Shown: positions 11,461 through 23,655 of the stretch, one piece after another
Layout of the letters: each line of letters starts with the position of its first letter
How positions within the stretch are numbered: the stretch's first letter is position 1
From: Brachynemurus nebulosus
Lineage: Eukaryota; Arthropoda; Insecta; Neuroptera; Myrmeleontidae
Assembly: GCA_035578155.1 (NCBI GenBank)
Contig: JAPWDM010000001.1
Location: forward strand, 8,396,670 to 8,460,669
Length of the DNA stretch: 64,000 bases
Reading direction: 5' to 3'
Position numbers and translations under genes: made by a program
The notes under the pieces: generated by a model
Seen by the model: only the letters and a program-made list of their open reading frames with translations
What the model was told of the DNA's origin: nothing
The model's database searches: none

Positions 11461-12714
11461 AAAAATAATTTAACAAAGTGTCACCTCTAAAATTCTATCA
11501 CTTTCGATTTTTCAGGACTTACTCCAGGTTTAAAGAAATGGTGTTGCGTTATTGATCCAGGAGTATAAAGGTGCTGATAAACTGTATAAGCATCATCTTG
11601 TTTTTTGGTGATTTTTGGATTTATTTGAAAAAAAAAAATGGGATTACTATGGCAAATTCGCCTATAAAGCTTTAAATTAAGTGGTTATGAACGTTAATAA
11701 TAAACTAAATAGTTAAGAGATGTGAAAGGTATGCTACAGTTTCATCGAAGCTACTTCTGCCTTTATACCTTTAAATTTCAAAGCAGAGGTTTCCAAAAAA
11801 GTGCCCTGCGATTTCCGCAATCTCGAATTTATGAAGAGTATCAACTTTATTTTACTCTGTTAAGTATTATACTTGCTAAAACATTTTTTCATTGAAAATA
11901 TCAAACGTGTTATGGTTTTTGGAGCTTTTAAAAAATTTAATATGCATGATGGCGTCATCGAGTCAATTTTTTTTTTTAAATTAATAGATAGTTACAAAAA
12001 TTTTGTAAAAAACGACTCAATAGTAAACAAAGATATTTTTCTATTATGACATTCCTTTTTTTTTTTTAAATTTTTCTTGGCCCGCAAAATATTTTGATAT
12101 TTACAATTTGGTCCGTTGATATAAAACTTTGAGAACCCCTGCTTTAAAATTTTGACGTCCGGGAGAGGTTACGTTATTTTAAATATCTGTATCCCGTTCC
12201 GCAAATATAATTTTTGTATGTTGATTTATAAAAACTGTTGTTATATTTCTGGAGAAAAATTGAAAATGTAAGAATAAATATTTCGTTACAAAAAAAGCAA
12301 ACATAAAAATAAACAAATACTTCAATGGAAAAATAATGGAAATTTAGAAACGTTGAAAAAATATTTTCAAGAAATAAAACTCTATTGTGTGTAAATGTTT
12401 TCCAAAAAAACTAAGAATATTTCTTAAATAGCAAAAAAAAATAACAAAATAAAATAACAAAATAAATATTCCAACGCATTAAATAAACATGAGCTATACC
12501 AAAAAAAAAAAAAAAAAATAGTTTTGTCAAAATTCCCGTTCAAATAATGAACGAAATGACAAAAAAATATTTTCACTTTTAACTCGATGAAGAAGTGTCT
12601 TTTATGTTTGATTAATGGTTCTTGGTGCCTTGTAATTAACATTTTTGTACAATAAATTAAATATGGAATAGTAAAATAGTAAAGTAATAACGTGAGTGTT
12701 TGTAGCGATGTGTG
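11461..12714. other. AT-rich sequence, nothing recognised
   Basis: The minus-strand frame at 12424-12750 is hydrophobic and Phe-rich because of poly-A/T runs, and shows no domain. It is treated as a chance ORF. Confidence 0.5.
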
Positions 12715-13305
12715 TACAGTAAAGTCTCCTGTAACACGATTAATTCGCACCGCGTTATAAGAAAGTAAGAATTAATACAAATACAGTTAAAGTAGGTCGG
12801 TACTACGGAAGTGTAAATACTGTACCGCATAACGCCCCGCGTTTCTGAAGGACCAGTGTCGCCGACAGATTTTGTAAAATCAGAAACTTAAATGTTTTTT
12901 TACAATATTGATTTAAAAATATTTAATTTATTTGAATTGTTTGAACCAAATTTTGTTACTATTCCGAAAACTATATTAACTATATCAATTAAACTATTAC
13001 CATTATATCACAATAAAGATCGTTTTCAAGACTGAAGATAATAAAATATTACTTCGGGTCTACTGTTAGTCAAGTTCGAATTACCACTCTAGTAATTTAA
13101 TCCAGTAAATCTCTATGCCAGAAATAATAAGGCTATAATCGTACTGTACCAAAAGTATTAAAGTCACAACAGTTCTATACCTAAAGTGGTAAGCTAGCAG
13201 CGATTCCGTACCGAAAGTAGTAAGGCTACAGTGGTTCTGTATCAAAAGATTTACGAAAACGGAATAAAACTCATGAATGCGTTTTCTCATTCCAATTGCA
13301 ACTAT

Positions 13306-13508
13306 GGTTCATTTGAGTTAAATTTAACCATGCTTCGTCACTTTGAATTTAAATAATTTTTTGACTTCATCTCTTTCATTATTACATTTACGTAAATTTT
13401 AAATCTGCAGTTTGTTTGATCGCCTTGATTGATTTATTTCGAATATAAGAATTATGTATTTAATTTTTTAACGAAAACTCAATCAATTGTATCTGAAATG
13501 AGGTATAC
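13306..13508 (+). repeat. Dispersed ~210-bp repeat, copy 2
   Basis: Same repeat as 6869-7080 with a few small deletions; it ends in CTGAAATGAGGTATACCT. It sits inside the pogo-like element at 12717-14245, so it inserted after that element. Confidence 0.85.
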
Positions 13509-13593
13509 CTAATATGGCACTGGTATAAGAGAGCAACCGTTTCATTCAAAGAGTTGTACAGTCGAAAACATATTGGTAGGAAATTTTTTAGTA

Positions 13594-14152
13594 ATGAGCA
13601 AAATTAGTCTTGGTCTTGCATTTTTTGCAAGATCAAGACCAAGACTATAAATATGGCTACAAGACCAATACCAAGACTCAAGTGAGCAAGACCAAAGCAA
13701 AAGCAAGAAAAAAGCAAGACTCTTGCTAAACTATTTAAATGATTTGAAAGTATAATTTATTAATACTGAAACTTTTTCAAGTAATATCAAAAACTTTTAA
13801 TGCTTTCAACTACCTTCAAAATTTTGTAGTCGAAGAGTAACTAACTAAAGCCCTGAAAATTTCATCAAAATTAGTGAAATAGTTCCGAAGTTGCGGGTTG
13901 GAAATTTTTACGAATACTCAGGTGGACGGAGAGGTAGTCATAGAACAAACAATTTTTTAGGAATCGTAAAGAGTGGAAATTCTGGTTTTAGAAGGAAAAA
14001 ATTCGCTAATAACAAAAATGCAAGGAAGTGCAAGATTTTTTAGCAATATCAAGACCAAGACCAAGACTGCATTTTGCAAGACCAAGACCAAGATTCAAAC
14101 TGCTCTAGCAAGACCAAGATCAAGACCAAGACCACGATCATGACCAAGACTC
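13594..14152. repeat. CAAGAC-iterated element
   Basis: Many copies of CAAGAC/AAGACC cluster at each end (13600-13730 and 14025-14150), around a non-repetitive 300-bp centre. The left edge begins with GTCTTG in the opposite orientation, giving a terminal inverted-repeat form. This reads as a non-autonomous transposon with iterated subterminal motifs rather than a simple microsatellite. Confidence 0.6.
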
Positions 14153-14245
14153 TTATTATTTCATGTTTCCTCGCAACTGTGGTAATTTCGCTCCGTTATA
14201 TGGAAATCGTGTTATAAAAACACCGCGTTATAGGGAACCTGACTG

Positions 14246-16435
14246 TATTCTATAAATATGTAAGTATATTATAATGATTAAACTACTACAACTGTAGTTC
14301 ACATACAGGTATTGTATTCGAATTCACACATAAAACAATACATAGAAAAATATTTTATTAGAAACTGAAAGTCTGTTAATTTACCTACTAGCAATATAAC
14401 AGTCGCATACAATTTATAAAATAGAAATTAGGTATTGATGGAAAATATTTTTTGTAATATCACGCTCGAAAATCTAAAGAATGAATGAGTCATTTACATT
14501 TCATTAAAGCCATCGTCTTTGAACTCATTGTTTATATTTAACAAAATATATATACATATAGAAGATATACCAACCTATATACTAATATTTGATTTACATT
14601 TTTTTATTTATTAACCGCCTGAGAATTCAACACGATATAATACGGTATTTGAATAAAAATAAAAAATAAAAACTATTTTAAATGCCTCTTTTTCTCGTAT
14701 TTATTCTTGTTTTGTTTGTTTTTAATAAATGTTGCAAAAATCATAAAAAAAATAACACTGTTCATTTTTAAACAAAAAAATGGTTCATTGTTTTAATGGA
14801 CGTACTGACATCACAATTTGAAAACAAACAAACATCAATGTCAATTTTTGTTACCTTTAAACTTGGATTGTATTCATAACAAGTCAAAAGGAACACGCGC
14901 TGAATGTACCCTTTTATATTCGTATTCAGAATTTTTTTTTTGGAATGGTCTCACGAACGAACACTAATTACAGTAGTGCGAAATGTTGCCTTGACATTAT
15001 TTAATATCAAAATGCTTTTAAATACCGACACATTTTAATTGATATAGTGAATATATGTTTTTTTTTAGAACTCGTTATACGAAATATGGGTACATGGTAA
15101 GGGAAATTACTGCGGTACAATTTCTCTGAAAATATATTTCAGTTATAAAAATACTATTAGCTAACCATTAAGGTGCGTCATAGTTCACCAAATCGCACTG
15201 TTTATTTAACTTGATACTTTTTTGTAGCCAATCAGACTTAAAATTTGGCAGGCGCGCTCACCACTGCCTGTTAGCTGGTTTTATTTACAAATGTTGATTC
15301 AACCTTGTAAGCTAAGACGCACCTTTAAGAAAGGTTTTATTTAAGCGGGTATTCTGGTCTAGAAATTAAAAAAAATCAGTTTTTTTGCATATTTTTAAAA
15401 TTTAAAGGAACATTGTACGTGGCAGGGATCGCTGATTAAAAAAATATAGGAAAGTATAACACACAATTAAATCACTCCCGAAACGAGACTTCAAATTTTA
15501 AACTCGTTTTTCTCGAAACTATTGGTTTAAACTTTAAACTCGATTTTTTGAAATGGTTGACATGATATCTCAAGTTCTAGTGGACCGATTGCTTTGAAAT
15601 TTTACACAGAACTTTTGTACATATTCAAAATTAATTTGACGAGAGGTTTTTTAAAAATGTTTTTGTTACTATTTCCGAAACTGAAAAAACGATCGGAAAA
15701 ACACTCTTTATTCACATGAACGCCCTTTTGCCCAAAAAAATTTTTTTTTCAAATCGCTCCCGTCAAACGAAAATGGCATTCTTAATCTTTAAGAATACAC
15801 TAAAATTTTGTGTTTCCGATAACTGAGGGGGTCGGAATCATGTCAACCAGGGGGCAGCGTTTAACTGTTAATAAAGAACTGTTAAAAAAACCGATAGTAA
15901 AAATGTTTAAGGTTTTTTATTTAGTTATTACGCCTGGAAAAACGCCTAAAATTTGGCCGTCTAAACGAGAATACCCCCTTAATTGATAGAAAATATTTAC
16001 AAATAACCTAATCATCATGACTGATAAAACTTTGACGTTATTGGTGATGGCGTACATTTTATTTTTCCTCTTTTCTTTAACATAATATTTATTTTTTCTC
16101 AACGATTAGTGCGGTTATAATAATTACGTCGAGGAAACTTTTGATCATTTTATTAATTATCTCTCAAAAGCCGGTCTGACACAATAGCAGTTCAAAACTT
16201 TTTATCACGAGACTCGGGCAAAAGAGAAAACTTCTCAAGTAATTCTTTTCTATTTTTTTTTTCAATGTAAATATTTGATACAAAAACGTCACCGTTAAAT
16301 AATATAGTACGCTGTTGAAGGATAGCGATTCAACTTCAGCAACTATCCCTTACAAATTCCATGTGTACAAGTGAATAAAATATATGATAAGTATAACATT
16401 AATTGTGTCTTGGAAAATATATGTTTGTTTTTATT
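14246..16435. other. Non-coding AT-rich sequence
   Basis: No supported gene. Short chance frames only, for example minus 15917-16102. Confidence 0.5.
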
Positions 16436-16469
16436 TTATATATACTTACTTTGTATTTTGATGAAGTGA

Positions 16470-16640
16470 ATGAAATGAGTGCGGGCAAAGCAACAAAGTG
16501 TTGACATAGCGGGTGTTGGCGCGGCGTATGAATTTACTCGGGGGTAAAATGGTTGGACATGAGCGTAGTTAAAGGCACGGACCGACGAACGAACGGGGTA
16601 CGGGTGGTGTGGAAGAAAAATAGAGCGAGCACAGAGATGC
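16470..16640 (-). promoter_or_regulatory. Possible promoter or first exon (local GC and CpG rise)
   Basis: This 170-bp block is markedly richer in GC and CpG (for example GGCGCGGCGTATG and CGGACCGACGAACGAACGGG) than its surroundings, which is uncommon in this window outside transposons. On the minus strand an open frame crosses it (16436-16816), but the peptide shows no known domain. A 5' exon or promoter of a host gene is one reading. The strand is a guess and evidence is weak. Confidence 0.2.
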
Positions 16641-16816
16641 TGATAAAAAATTAACAAGCTTAGTTGTTTGATAAAAAAGTTCTTTCGTTTGTTTTTGTGT
16701 TCTTTGATGTTTTTGACGTTCCGATGAAATAACAACAGAGCCCGTAATTGTGTAGCAATGAATAAAAAAAATTTCTTTTTTTTTGTTCCAGCGATTTTCT
16801 TCATTTTAAATAACAC

Positions 16817-18453
16817 CGTACTACACTGATAGACTGGTTAGCGTAGACGGACTCTGTTTCACTCATTATCAATACATGCTCTACGGTCGGCGTAAAGAAT
16901 GGTTCGCATATATTATGTTGTAACTGTTTCTTTCTTTTTTTTTTTTTTTTGAAACGTATGGTGCATTGTAAGAAGTTTTCCGCAAATATGTTTTTATTAT
17001 TATGAAAATAATGGAAAAGAATTATTAAAATTAAATATTAATTTTTCTATGTATCATATTTTTTTTAATAAGTCTTTATTCATATCACGTAATCACATTT
17101 ATGATAGCCAAGATTCAAATTAAATTGAGAATTAAGAATTGAACTGAAAGTAGTATATCATTTTTCCACTAATTTATATAATGTCGGAAAGGTGTTTAAA
17201 GTCTCATCAAAATAAAGTTTCAGTATCCTACAATGGTTTCTTTGGCGGGTGTATAGTTGTATTAATTTATATCATGGAGTGAAGGTGCTTAAAGTCTTAT
17301 CAAAATAAAGTTTGAGTATGTTATTGGTTTCTTTGGAGGATGTATTTGGGTAGAATGCTTGAGCACCGTGAGCAATTTATTATTATTGCGCTCGTACATC
17401 AATTTACGGCAGTTTTAAAAGTGATCAAAAGAATAAAGAGAAATATTGTTTATAATCTATCTAAACAATATCTAAACAATTTATTGCCAAAAAACTGAAA
17501 AAATCGTCCAGATTTGCTCCAACTGACGGTACTTAAGAAGAAAATATACTAGAAATCAAAAGAAATCAAGTTGGATTAGAGGAAGTCTCATTGGGAGTGT
17601 GGAAAGGTGTCGATTTTATCACCTGAAAAGAAAAATCATGCAAAGAATGTTCTATATGAAAATAAAGATTCACTAAAAGGCAAAATTTCTTTCTTTTGAC
17701 TCATGTGACTTAAGAAAATTTTACATATTAAATAAATTTTTCGTTTGTTTCTGCCAAAGTTTCTAATAATAATTTGTCTAATTTTAAATTTTTTTAAATT
17801 TTACAGCAAGACAGAATTTTTATCGGCTATAGATTTTTTCAAGTGACTAAAAATATGATTTTCAAACCAAAAAATTTTGTAAGATTTTTAGATTTAGTAT
17901 TTCGATGTTTTGCTTGTGGAACATGACTACTCGCACCACGCAAAAGACTTACAACACATGTTTAGCTTTTCTTTCCCATTTTTTTTTTTTTCAAAGGGAA
18001 ACATAAATACTTCAAGAATTTTGGCAATGTGATTTTTGTAAAGGTTGTGTCTGAGTCATCGAATGATTCTAGGACACACCAGAAAGAATCCAGAGGCGGA
18101 TTTCCGTCTCCGCCCCTAATGCTATTACTCAGGCTATGTCACATAACATTAGAATAGTTTAAAAAATTGAAAAAGCAAGTAAGCAACAGATTTTTTCTAA
18201 TACCGGATTAGTTTACCATAGAAATTGATGAGTGGTACCTATGCATTTCCAATCTGCACACAGATTAAACTGCATCCAATATTCTTTACTATGCTTATAT
18301 AAAAAAGGCTGCGCTTTCTTTATCGATTAAGTGCATAGAAGATAAGTGGATACACTTAAATTTCATTATTACTTTTAAAAACTATCCTCGTTACACTGTT
18401 GTGTTGTATAACAAGTTTGTATGATAACGTTTAAAATTTTAATGAAATCAAGA

Positions 18454-18455
<2 letters not shown>
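16817..18455. other. Non-coding AT-rich sequence with a local repeat
   Basis: A partial duplication is visible: AAAGTCTCATCAAAATAAAG near 17200 and AAAGTCTTATCAAAATAAAG near 17290, each followed by TTTCTTTGG, a direct repeat of about 95 bp. Nothing else was identified. Confidence 0.5.

Positions 18456-18528
<73 letters not shown>
18456..18528. repeat. (AT)n microsatellite
   Basis: About 73 bp of alternating AT. Confidence 0.95.
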
Positions 18529-18531
<3 letters not shown>

Positions 18532-19303
18532 GAGTTGCGGTTACCTATTTTGTATATTATAATACAGTAAACATCCTGTTTACCAACAGCTAACCATATT
18601 ACTAACATTAATGCTATGAGAAAGACGGGAAGGCGCGGCGGTGTTAAAAATTCTATATTTTTTTTCTTTCCTTTGGTAAAAAGAACACTTACAATTTAAT
18701 GGAAGTGGTACCTACATACGTAGTTGTCTGGTTTAGGTTAATTAACATAAGTTTTTGTGTTTAGTTTTTAACATGTACCTATGTATACAATGTCGCAAGC
18801 ACTGTACCAAGATATTCTTAATTTATTTTACATCTTTTTGTCGTAAAATAAATTAAAATCTCCCGACAGCAGACCTAGATTCAAATTTTGAAAAAAATTT
18901 AAAAAAAATACTGTCTTGGTGAACCAATTTGGAATGTATTACATAATAATATATGTAGGTATTTAGGAGAAAAATGGACACAGAACTGTAGAAACTCTCA
19001 TACATAAACTAAAAGATTAGTTAACTTAATTAAAAATTTCCAAAAATATAAAGTTATTTTACTTTGATAAGTAGTTTCAATTTTTAAAATTTGTGTTTAA
19101 ATATGAATTTCAAAAGTTATGGCAGATAAAGTGAAGTAAGGCATATCTTTGCATAAATATGTGAAAGAAGACTAATTGCGCAACCGCTAAAGTGACCATA
19201 TTGTGAAGGAACTCAACGACAGGAAGGTCCATTGTACAGTGGAGGATTCGCACATTAACAACTAATCCCAGAATTTTATTGAAAAAAAAATGGTAATCAA
19301 ACT

Positions 19304-20245
19304 TTCTCTTTCAACAAAATTCCAGACATGTGGAAAAAAGCTATAACAATTCCAATACATAAAGCTAACAAAAACCCCCAGCAACCGTCGAACTTCCGAC
19401 CAATCTCCTTATCTAATCACATCCCAAAAATTTTTGTACAGATGGTACATCGACGGCTACAGTATATTTTAGATACTAACAGACAAACAATACGGATTTC
19501 GACAAAAACGATCTACTTTAGTCTGTTTGACAAAACTTGACATAGACATTAAAGACGCTCTTGTATGTAAGAAGAATTTAAATGCAGTCTTCTTTGATAT
19601 ACACAAGGCATTCGATACTATATATGGCGAAATAAAATCCTACTACAACTTCAAAAATACAATATATTGGGAAATTTAGCGCTATTCATAAAAAACTTCC
19701 TTCATGATAGAACTTTTAATGTTAAAATAAATAACCAATATTCCTCTACCTACCACCAAATCAACAGAGTTCCACAGGGGTCAGTTTTATCCCCCACATT
19801 GTTTAATATCCCTATCAATGATCTCGTCGATGTGATTCAACCCCCAGTTTAAGCAATCCAATATGCTGACGATCTTGTCATTTATATCTGCCAACGCTCA
19901 ATACTGTCAAAATCAACTCCAATCCACCATAAATAACATAATCTTATGGACTAAAAAAACGGACTAAAACTGGCACGTGAAAAATCACGTTATATCTCAT
20001 TTAGTAAAAAAAACACACACAATCTTAATTTGATGATAAATCATCACCCTATACAACAAAAAAACAGTCACAAATTCCTAGGCCTCACTTTTGATCACAA
20101 ATTAAACTGGAAAATCCACATAAACAATCTTAAAGGAAAAATATTAAATAAACTAAAAATCCTCAAGATTCTTTCAAACAAAAATAAAGGAGTTAATAGA
20201 CAAAATTTAAAAAAAATTCTAAAAAAAAAAAAAACTTTTTCTTAA
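19304..20245 (+). pseudogene. Non-LTR retrotransposon reverse transcriptase, decayed
   Basis: LINE reverse transcriptase copies element RNA at a nicked target site. Motifs appear in the expected order: IPDMWKKAITIPIHK then RPISLSNHIPKIF (19304-19440, frame 2); YGFRQKRST and FFDIHKAFDT (19491-19620, frame 3, equal to the FDI.KAFD catalytic block); then LFIKNFLHDRTF and QGSVLSPTLFNI (19625-19850, frame 2); QYADDLVIY (about 19859-19885, the YADD active site); and GLTFDHKLNWKIHI (about 20085). Frameshifts fall near 19485 and 19622, and stops lie after PPV and further on. The apurinic endonuclease domain upstream and the C-terminus are missing. Motif order and spacing resemble Jockey/CR1-type elements. 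It is a dead fragment of about 0.94 kb. Confidence 0.9.
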
Positions 20246-20261
20246 ATAAACTCTCTTTTTA

Positions 20262-20405
20262 ATTAGAATCATAAGTTAGCGTTTACATAGCTGGAAAATT
20301 GACGCGTCGGCAAACACTTACCATTCTGTTTTCTAATAATTACAGTTACAAAAAATAACAGGACATAAAAGTTTACTTGTTGTCCTAAGCAAATAGGCAA
20401 GTAAA
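20262..20405 (+). repeat. Dispersed ~150-bp repeat, copy 2
   Basis: Matches 37350-37510 on the same strand: GCGTTTACATAG, then TTACCATTCTGTTTTC, then AAAATAACAGGACATAAAAG. It begins just after the LINE fragment. Confidence 0.7.
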
Positions 20406-21403
20406 TAACTGCATGTTTACCATCAATTCAGTAAATAGATTTTTTTATGGAAATAATTATGACGCCTATTTATTATTTTTTATTTATTTTCTTTTTTTTT
20501 ATTTATGTATTGAGCATTTCTAACTCAATTATAATAAGTATAAAAATAAACTTAGTTGGTTTCCAAACGTTAGGCTTAGCCAGCTTCACCTATCCTGTAA
20601 CTAAAATTGGTCGGTATTACGCAGTATCTTAATACTCAGTTATATAATAAAAGTTTCATCTGTATTAGCTTAGATTTAATTTAAAGTATTCGCCATATTT
20701 TGCCAATTATTCTATTATGTATAAGCGAATGTCATCAACGATCAAAATATGCTCTAATTTAGTGTCAATTTTTTATATTCGAAATAAGCGTATACAAAAT
20801 CATTTTTCTGTTATTTCTCGATTTCAAATATTAAATTTAGTTTCAACAAGCTTCAGTTAATTTTTAATTTTTGTAAGATAGTGTAGAAACACACACAGTA
20901 GGTATATTGAATAATTTCAGGACGAGTACGGTAGAAGAACAGTTTATAAATGACATAATTTACTTTCCAGTATTGCGGAAACAAAATTGTGAGTCGAAAA
21001 TTTAAATAAGGAATTGAAGCATAGGTGGGTAGGTATATATATACCTATATACACAAAACCAAATATTTCGTCTGCGTTTGAAAAAAAGGTATTCTCATTT
21101 ATTATTAGTTCCTTTTTCCCTCCTTCAATATTTTCCGATTGTTAGCATTTGAATTTCGTTTTTCTCCATTTTCCTCCATGTTTTTGTTGTATAATTTAAA
21201 GAGAGAGTTTATACGACGACGGTATTTTAAAAAAATCAAATTAGGAGTGCTTTTTATTTTCTTGTTTTTGCTTTTTTTAAAAAAACTTTGTTAGATATCA
21301 TTGCCTATGTCTGTTTTTTTTTTTAGCACTAATACAGTTCTATTTTTTAAGGTCATGATATGTACATAGATTAGTTTTTGTTTTAGCTAATTAACAGCAG
21401 ACT

Positions 21404-21620
21404 GGTATACCTCATTTCAGATACATTTGATCATGAGTTTTCGTTAAAAAACTAAATAATTCTTATATTCGAAACAAATCAATCTTCTATTCTTTTCTAA
21501 AGATAAACTGCAAATTTAAAATTTACATAAATGCAATAATAAAAGAGATAAAGCCAAGAAAACGGAAACTATTATAATTCAAAGTGACGAGGCATAGTTA
21601 AATTTAACTGAAATGAACCA
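21404..21620 (-). repeat. Dispersed ~210-bp repeat, copy 3 (inverted)
   Basis: Reverse complement of copies 1 and 2; GGTATACCTCATTTCAGATA at its left corresponds to their right ends. Confidence 0.85.
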
Positions 21621-21997
21621 TACATATAAAAATTTTTCTATAAACATAATTATACTTATATATTTTATATGCAAAAAACAGAAGTAGGGAATGCCACCAG
21701 GAATCAGTTCCAAAATAGTGTGACGTTTGTTGTGTTGGCAGTACTTTACATCAGTGCTTACGTCATAAAAATATTATACTATTTACCGTGGACCGTAAAG
21801 TTTATTTCTGTGGCCTCTGAGGCAGTTTGATGCAAATCCGAGGCTGAAGGCTGATCATCCATGGCTACAAAAGTAAAATTACGAGCCAAGTATAAATAAA
21901 TTATTTTTCTCACTAACAAAATGCTGAATAATTTGGTAAAAAATTAATAAAAAATTATAATGTTTATTAAAAATAAAACGGAAGAAGTTTATATGTA

Positions 21998-23530
21998 GGG
22001 GAGAGTGGGGATGTTTGGGACGTGGGAGGTTTGGGACACCTTCATTTTATTTTGTTACGTTGGCTGCAGTGAGCCAATTTCCCTCCAGAATGAAGGACTA
22101 ACTTCAATATTAGTGTACCTTGACTTCCATGAAGTTAAATTGGAAGACGCTGCTGTCATTGAGAAAACTGTGATTTTTCCTCAAAAAGTCTGGGTTTTTC
22201 AACCCGAAGTTTCAATTCACTCTATCTTCATTTTACATCATCAAGTAAGTGTAAATTATTTATCAAATGACCACATCATTAAGGTTTATTTTAATGAACA
22301 AAACAGCTTTATCTTTTTAAGGTTATGATTTTAGAACACATTTTAACTTAACAGGCACATTTGGGAGGTTTGGGACAGCTCATGTTGGGAGGTTTGGGAC
22401 AATGTCCCGAACCTCCCTAGAGAAAAATCATGTAAGCTTGCGAGATTGTATGTTATATAATACACTCTCAAATAAGCTTACATGATTTTTTTTAACTGAA
22501 TCTGTAACAAAATAACCTTAAAATGTAAGAAAATATTTTCATTTTTAAACGTTTAATAAAACTATATTCGTCAATAACTGAAAAAACCTATAATTTTTCG
22601 GAAATTTACCAACCAGATCAAAAAGAAAAAACAGAAGAAAATTGAAAACATTGACAGCTCATTAGAGAGTTCGTCAGACATTTCCTCTGGTGAAAGTATT
22701 CTGAATGTTTCAGATGAAGAGTATGCTGATCTTTCAGACTTTCAACCGAAAGATTTGAAACACGGCACATTTGTTTTGGTGGAGTTCAAGGGAGGAGCAA
22801 GACTCTCTACTAAATATAGGTATGCCTGTATTGTACAAAGACCACCTGATGAAGATGCGCCTTCTGAAGAAATAGAAGTCAGTGTTATGTCCCTCAAATG
22901 TATTGACTCATCAAAGAAAACTTTCATTACTCAAGAAGAAGACATATCTGTTATGAGAATTGAAAGTGTGTTAGGAATTTTACCAGTTCCGAGAATTTCA
23001 ATGACAAGGGACAGATTGAGATATGTGTTTTGTCAGCCAATAAATATTTTTTGTAAATAGTAACCTTTCCATGTAATTAAAAACCTGAATTTTTTGGAAG
23101 AAAGACATCATGTAGCGGGATTTAGTTATAAAATTTTTCATGAACTTGACTGTTTTAGAATCAAATAATTATGTTATTATTATTATTTTAGTTTCTAATG
23201 CCTAAACTATTGTTAATTTAATTTCAATTACTTTAGTAATGCAAAAATACAAAGATTTTGAGTGATATCTTTTAGTTTTATTATATATACCAAACCTCCC
23301 CGAGCACAGTCCCAAACCTCCCCAGGGTAGGGAGGATTGGGACATTTGATATACTTTAAGAAAATTGTTATTTTAATTCAAATTTTTATTATTTTAACTT
23401 TAAAAAAAATATCACAATATAGCTGAAAAGTTACTTTACCATTTGCAATTGTTCTGGTTCTTTAAGCTAAAATTATAAGACGTAGAAAAAATAATCACTG
23501 AAAATTGTCCCAAACATCCCCACCCTCCCC
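21998..23530 (+). mobile_element. TA-flanked DNA transposon with iterated GGGAGGTTTGGGACA
   Basis: The left terminus GGGGAGAGTGGGGATGTTTG is matched in inverse by the right terminus CATCCCCACCCTCCCC. TA flanks both ends (21996-21997 and 23531-23532), a typical Tc1/mariner/pogo target duplication. The motif GGAGGTTTGGGACA is repeated inside both ends (22026, 22362, 22387 and, inverted, near 22405, 23286 and 23310). A protein tail is preserved at 22578-23060 but the catalytic domain is gone, so this copy cannot move by itself. Length is 1533 bp. Confidence 0.85.
22578..23060 (+). pseudogene. C-terminal part of a DNA-transposon protein
   Basis: An open frame of about 160 codons runs from after a stop at 22575 to a TAG at about 23060, with no good ATG near its beginning. 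It starts with a lysine-rich block (IKKKKQKKIEN, a possible nuclear localisation signal), then an acidic Ser/Glu/Asp-rich stretch, then a small folded-looking module beginning HGTFVLVEFKGG with YRYACIVQ. This arrangement resembles the tails of pogo/Jerky-type transposases as I remember them; the DDE domain is not present. It lies inside the TA-flanked element, which supports a transposase origin. It could also be the tail of another protein encoded by the parent element. Confidence 0.65.
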
Positions 23531-23564
23531 TACTACCTACTAATATCTATGACCTGTTGTTATT

Positions 23565-23655
23565 TTTTATTCTTGTTGTTGTTATAACCAGAAAATAGAA
23601 TGGTAAATTTTATTCACGCGACAAGCTACCTGCTATGTAAACGCTAATTTGGGAT
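23565..23655 (-). repeat. Dispersed ~150-bp repeat, partial copy 3
   Basis: Contains AGAATGGTAAATTTT and TATGTAAACGCTAA, inverse to copies 2 and 4. It begins a few bases after the TA-flanked transposon. Confidence 0.6.

Larger units (their letters stand above)
12717..14245. mobile_element. Composite pogo-like element flanked by TA
   Basis: The left terminus CAGTAAAGTCTCCTGTAACA pairs with the inverse of the right terminus GGGAACCTGACTG. Internal CGCGTTATA blocks near both ends match too (CCGCGTTATAAG at about 12750; CCGCGTTATAGG at about 14223). Both ends are flanked by TA, as in the pogo/Tc1 superfamily. The interior holds a copy of the ~210-bp repeat (13306-13508) and a CAAGAC-rich block (13594-14152), so it is an old element that later took insertions. 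No transposase remains. Confidence 0.65.

Noticed and set aside
16436..16816. 126-codon minus-strand ORF
   Set aside because: No recognisable domain; low-complexity Lys/Phe start and a proline-rich part caused by the local GC rise.
22005..22328. 107-codon ORF at the start of the TA-flanked element
   Set aside because: Begins inside the terminal inverted repeat and shows no recognised family; likely chance.
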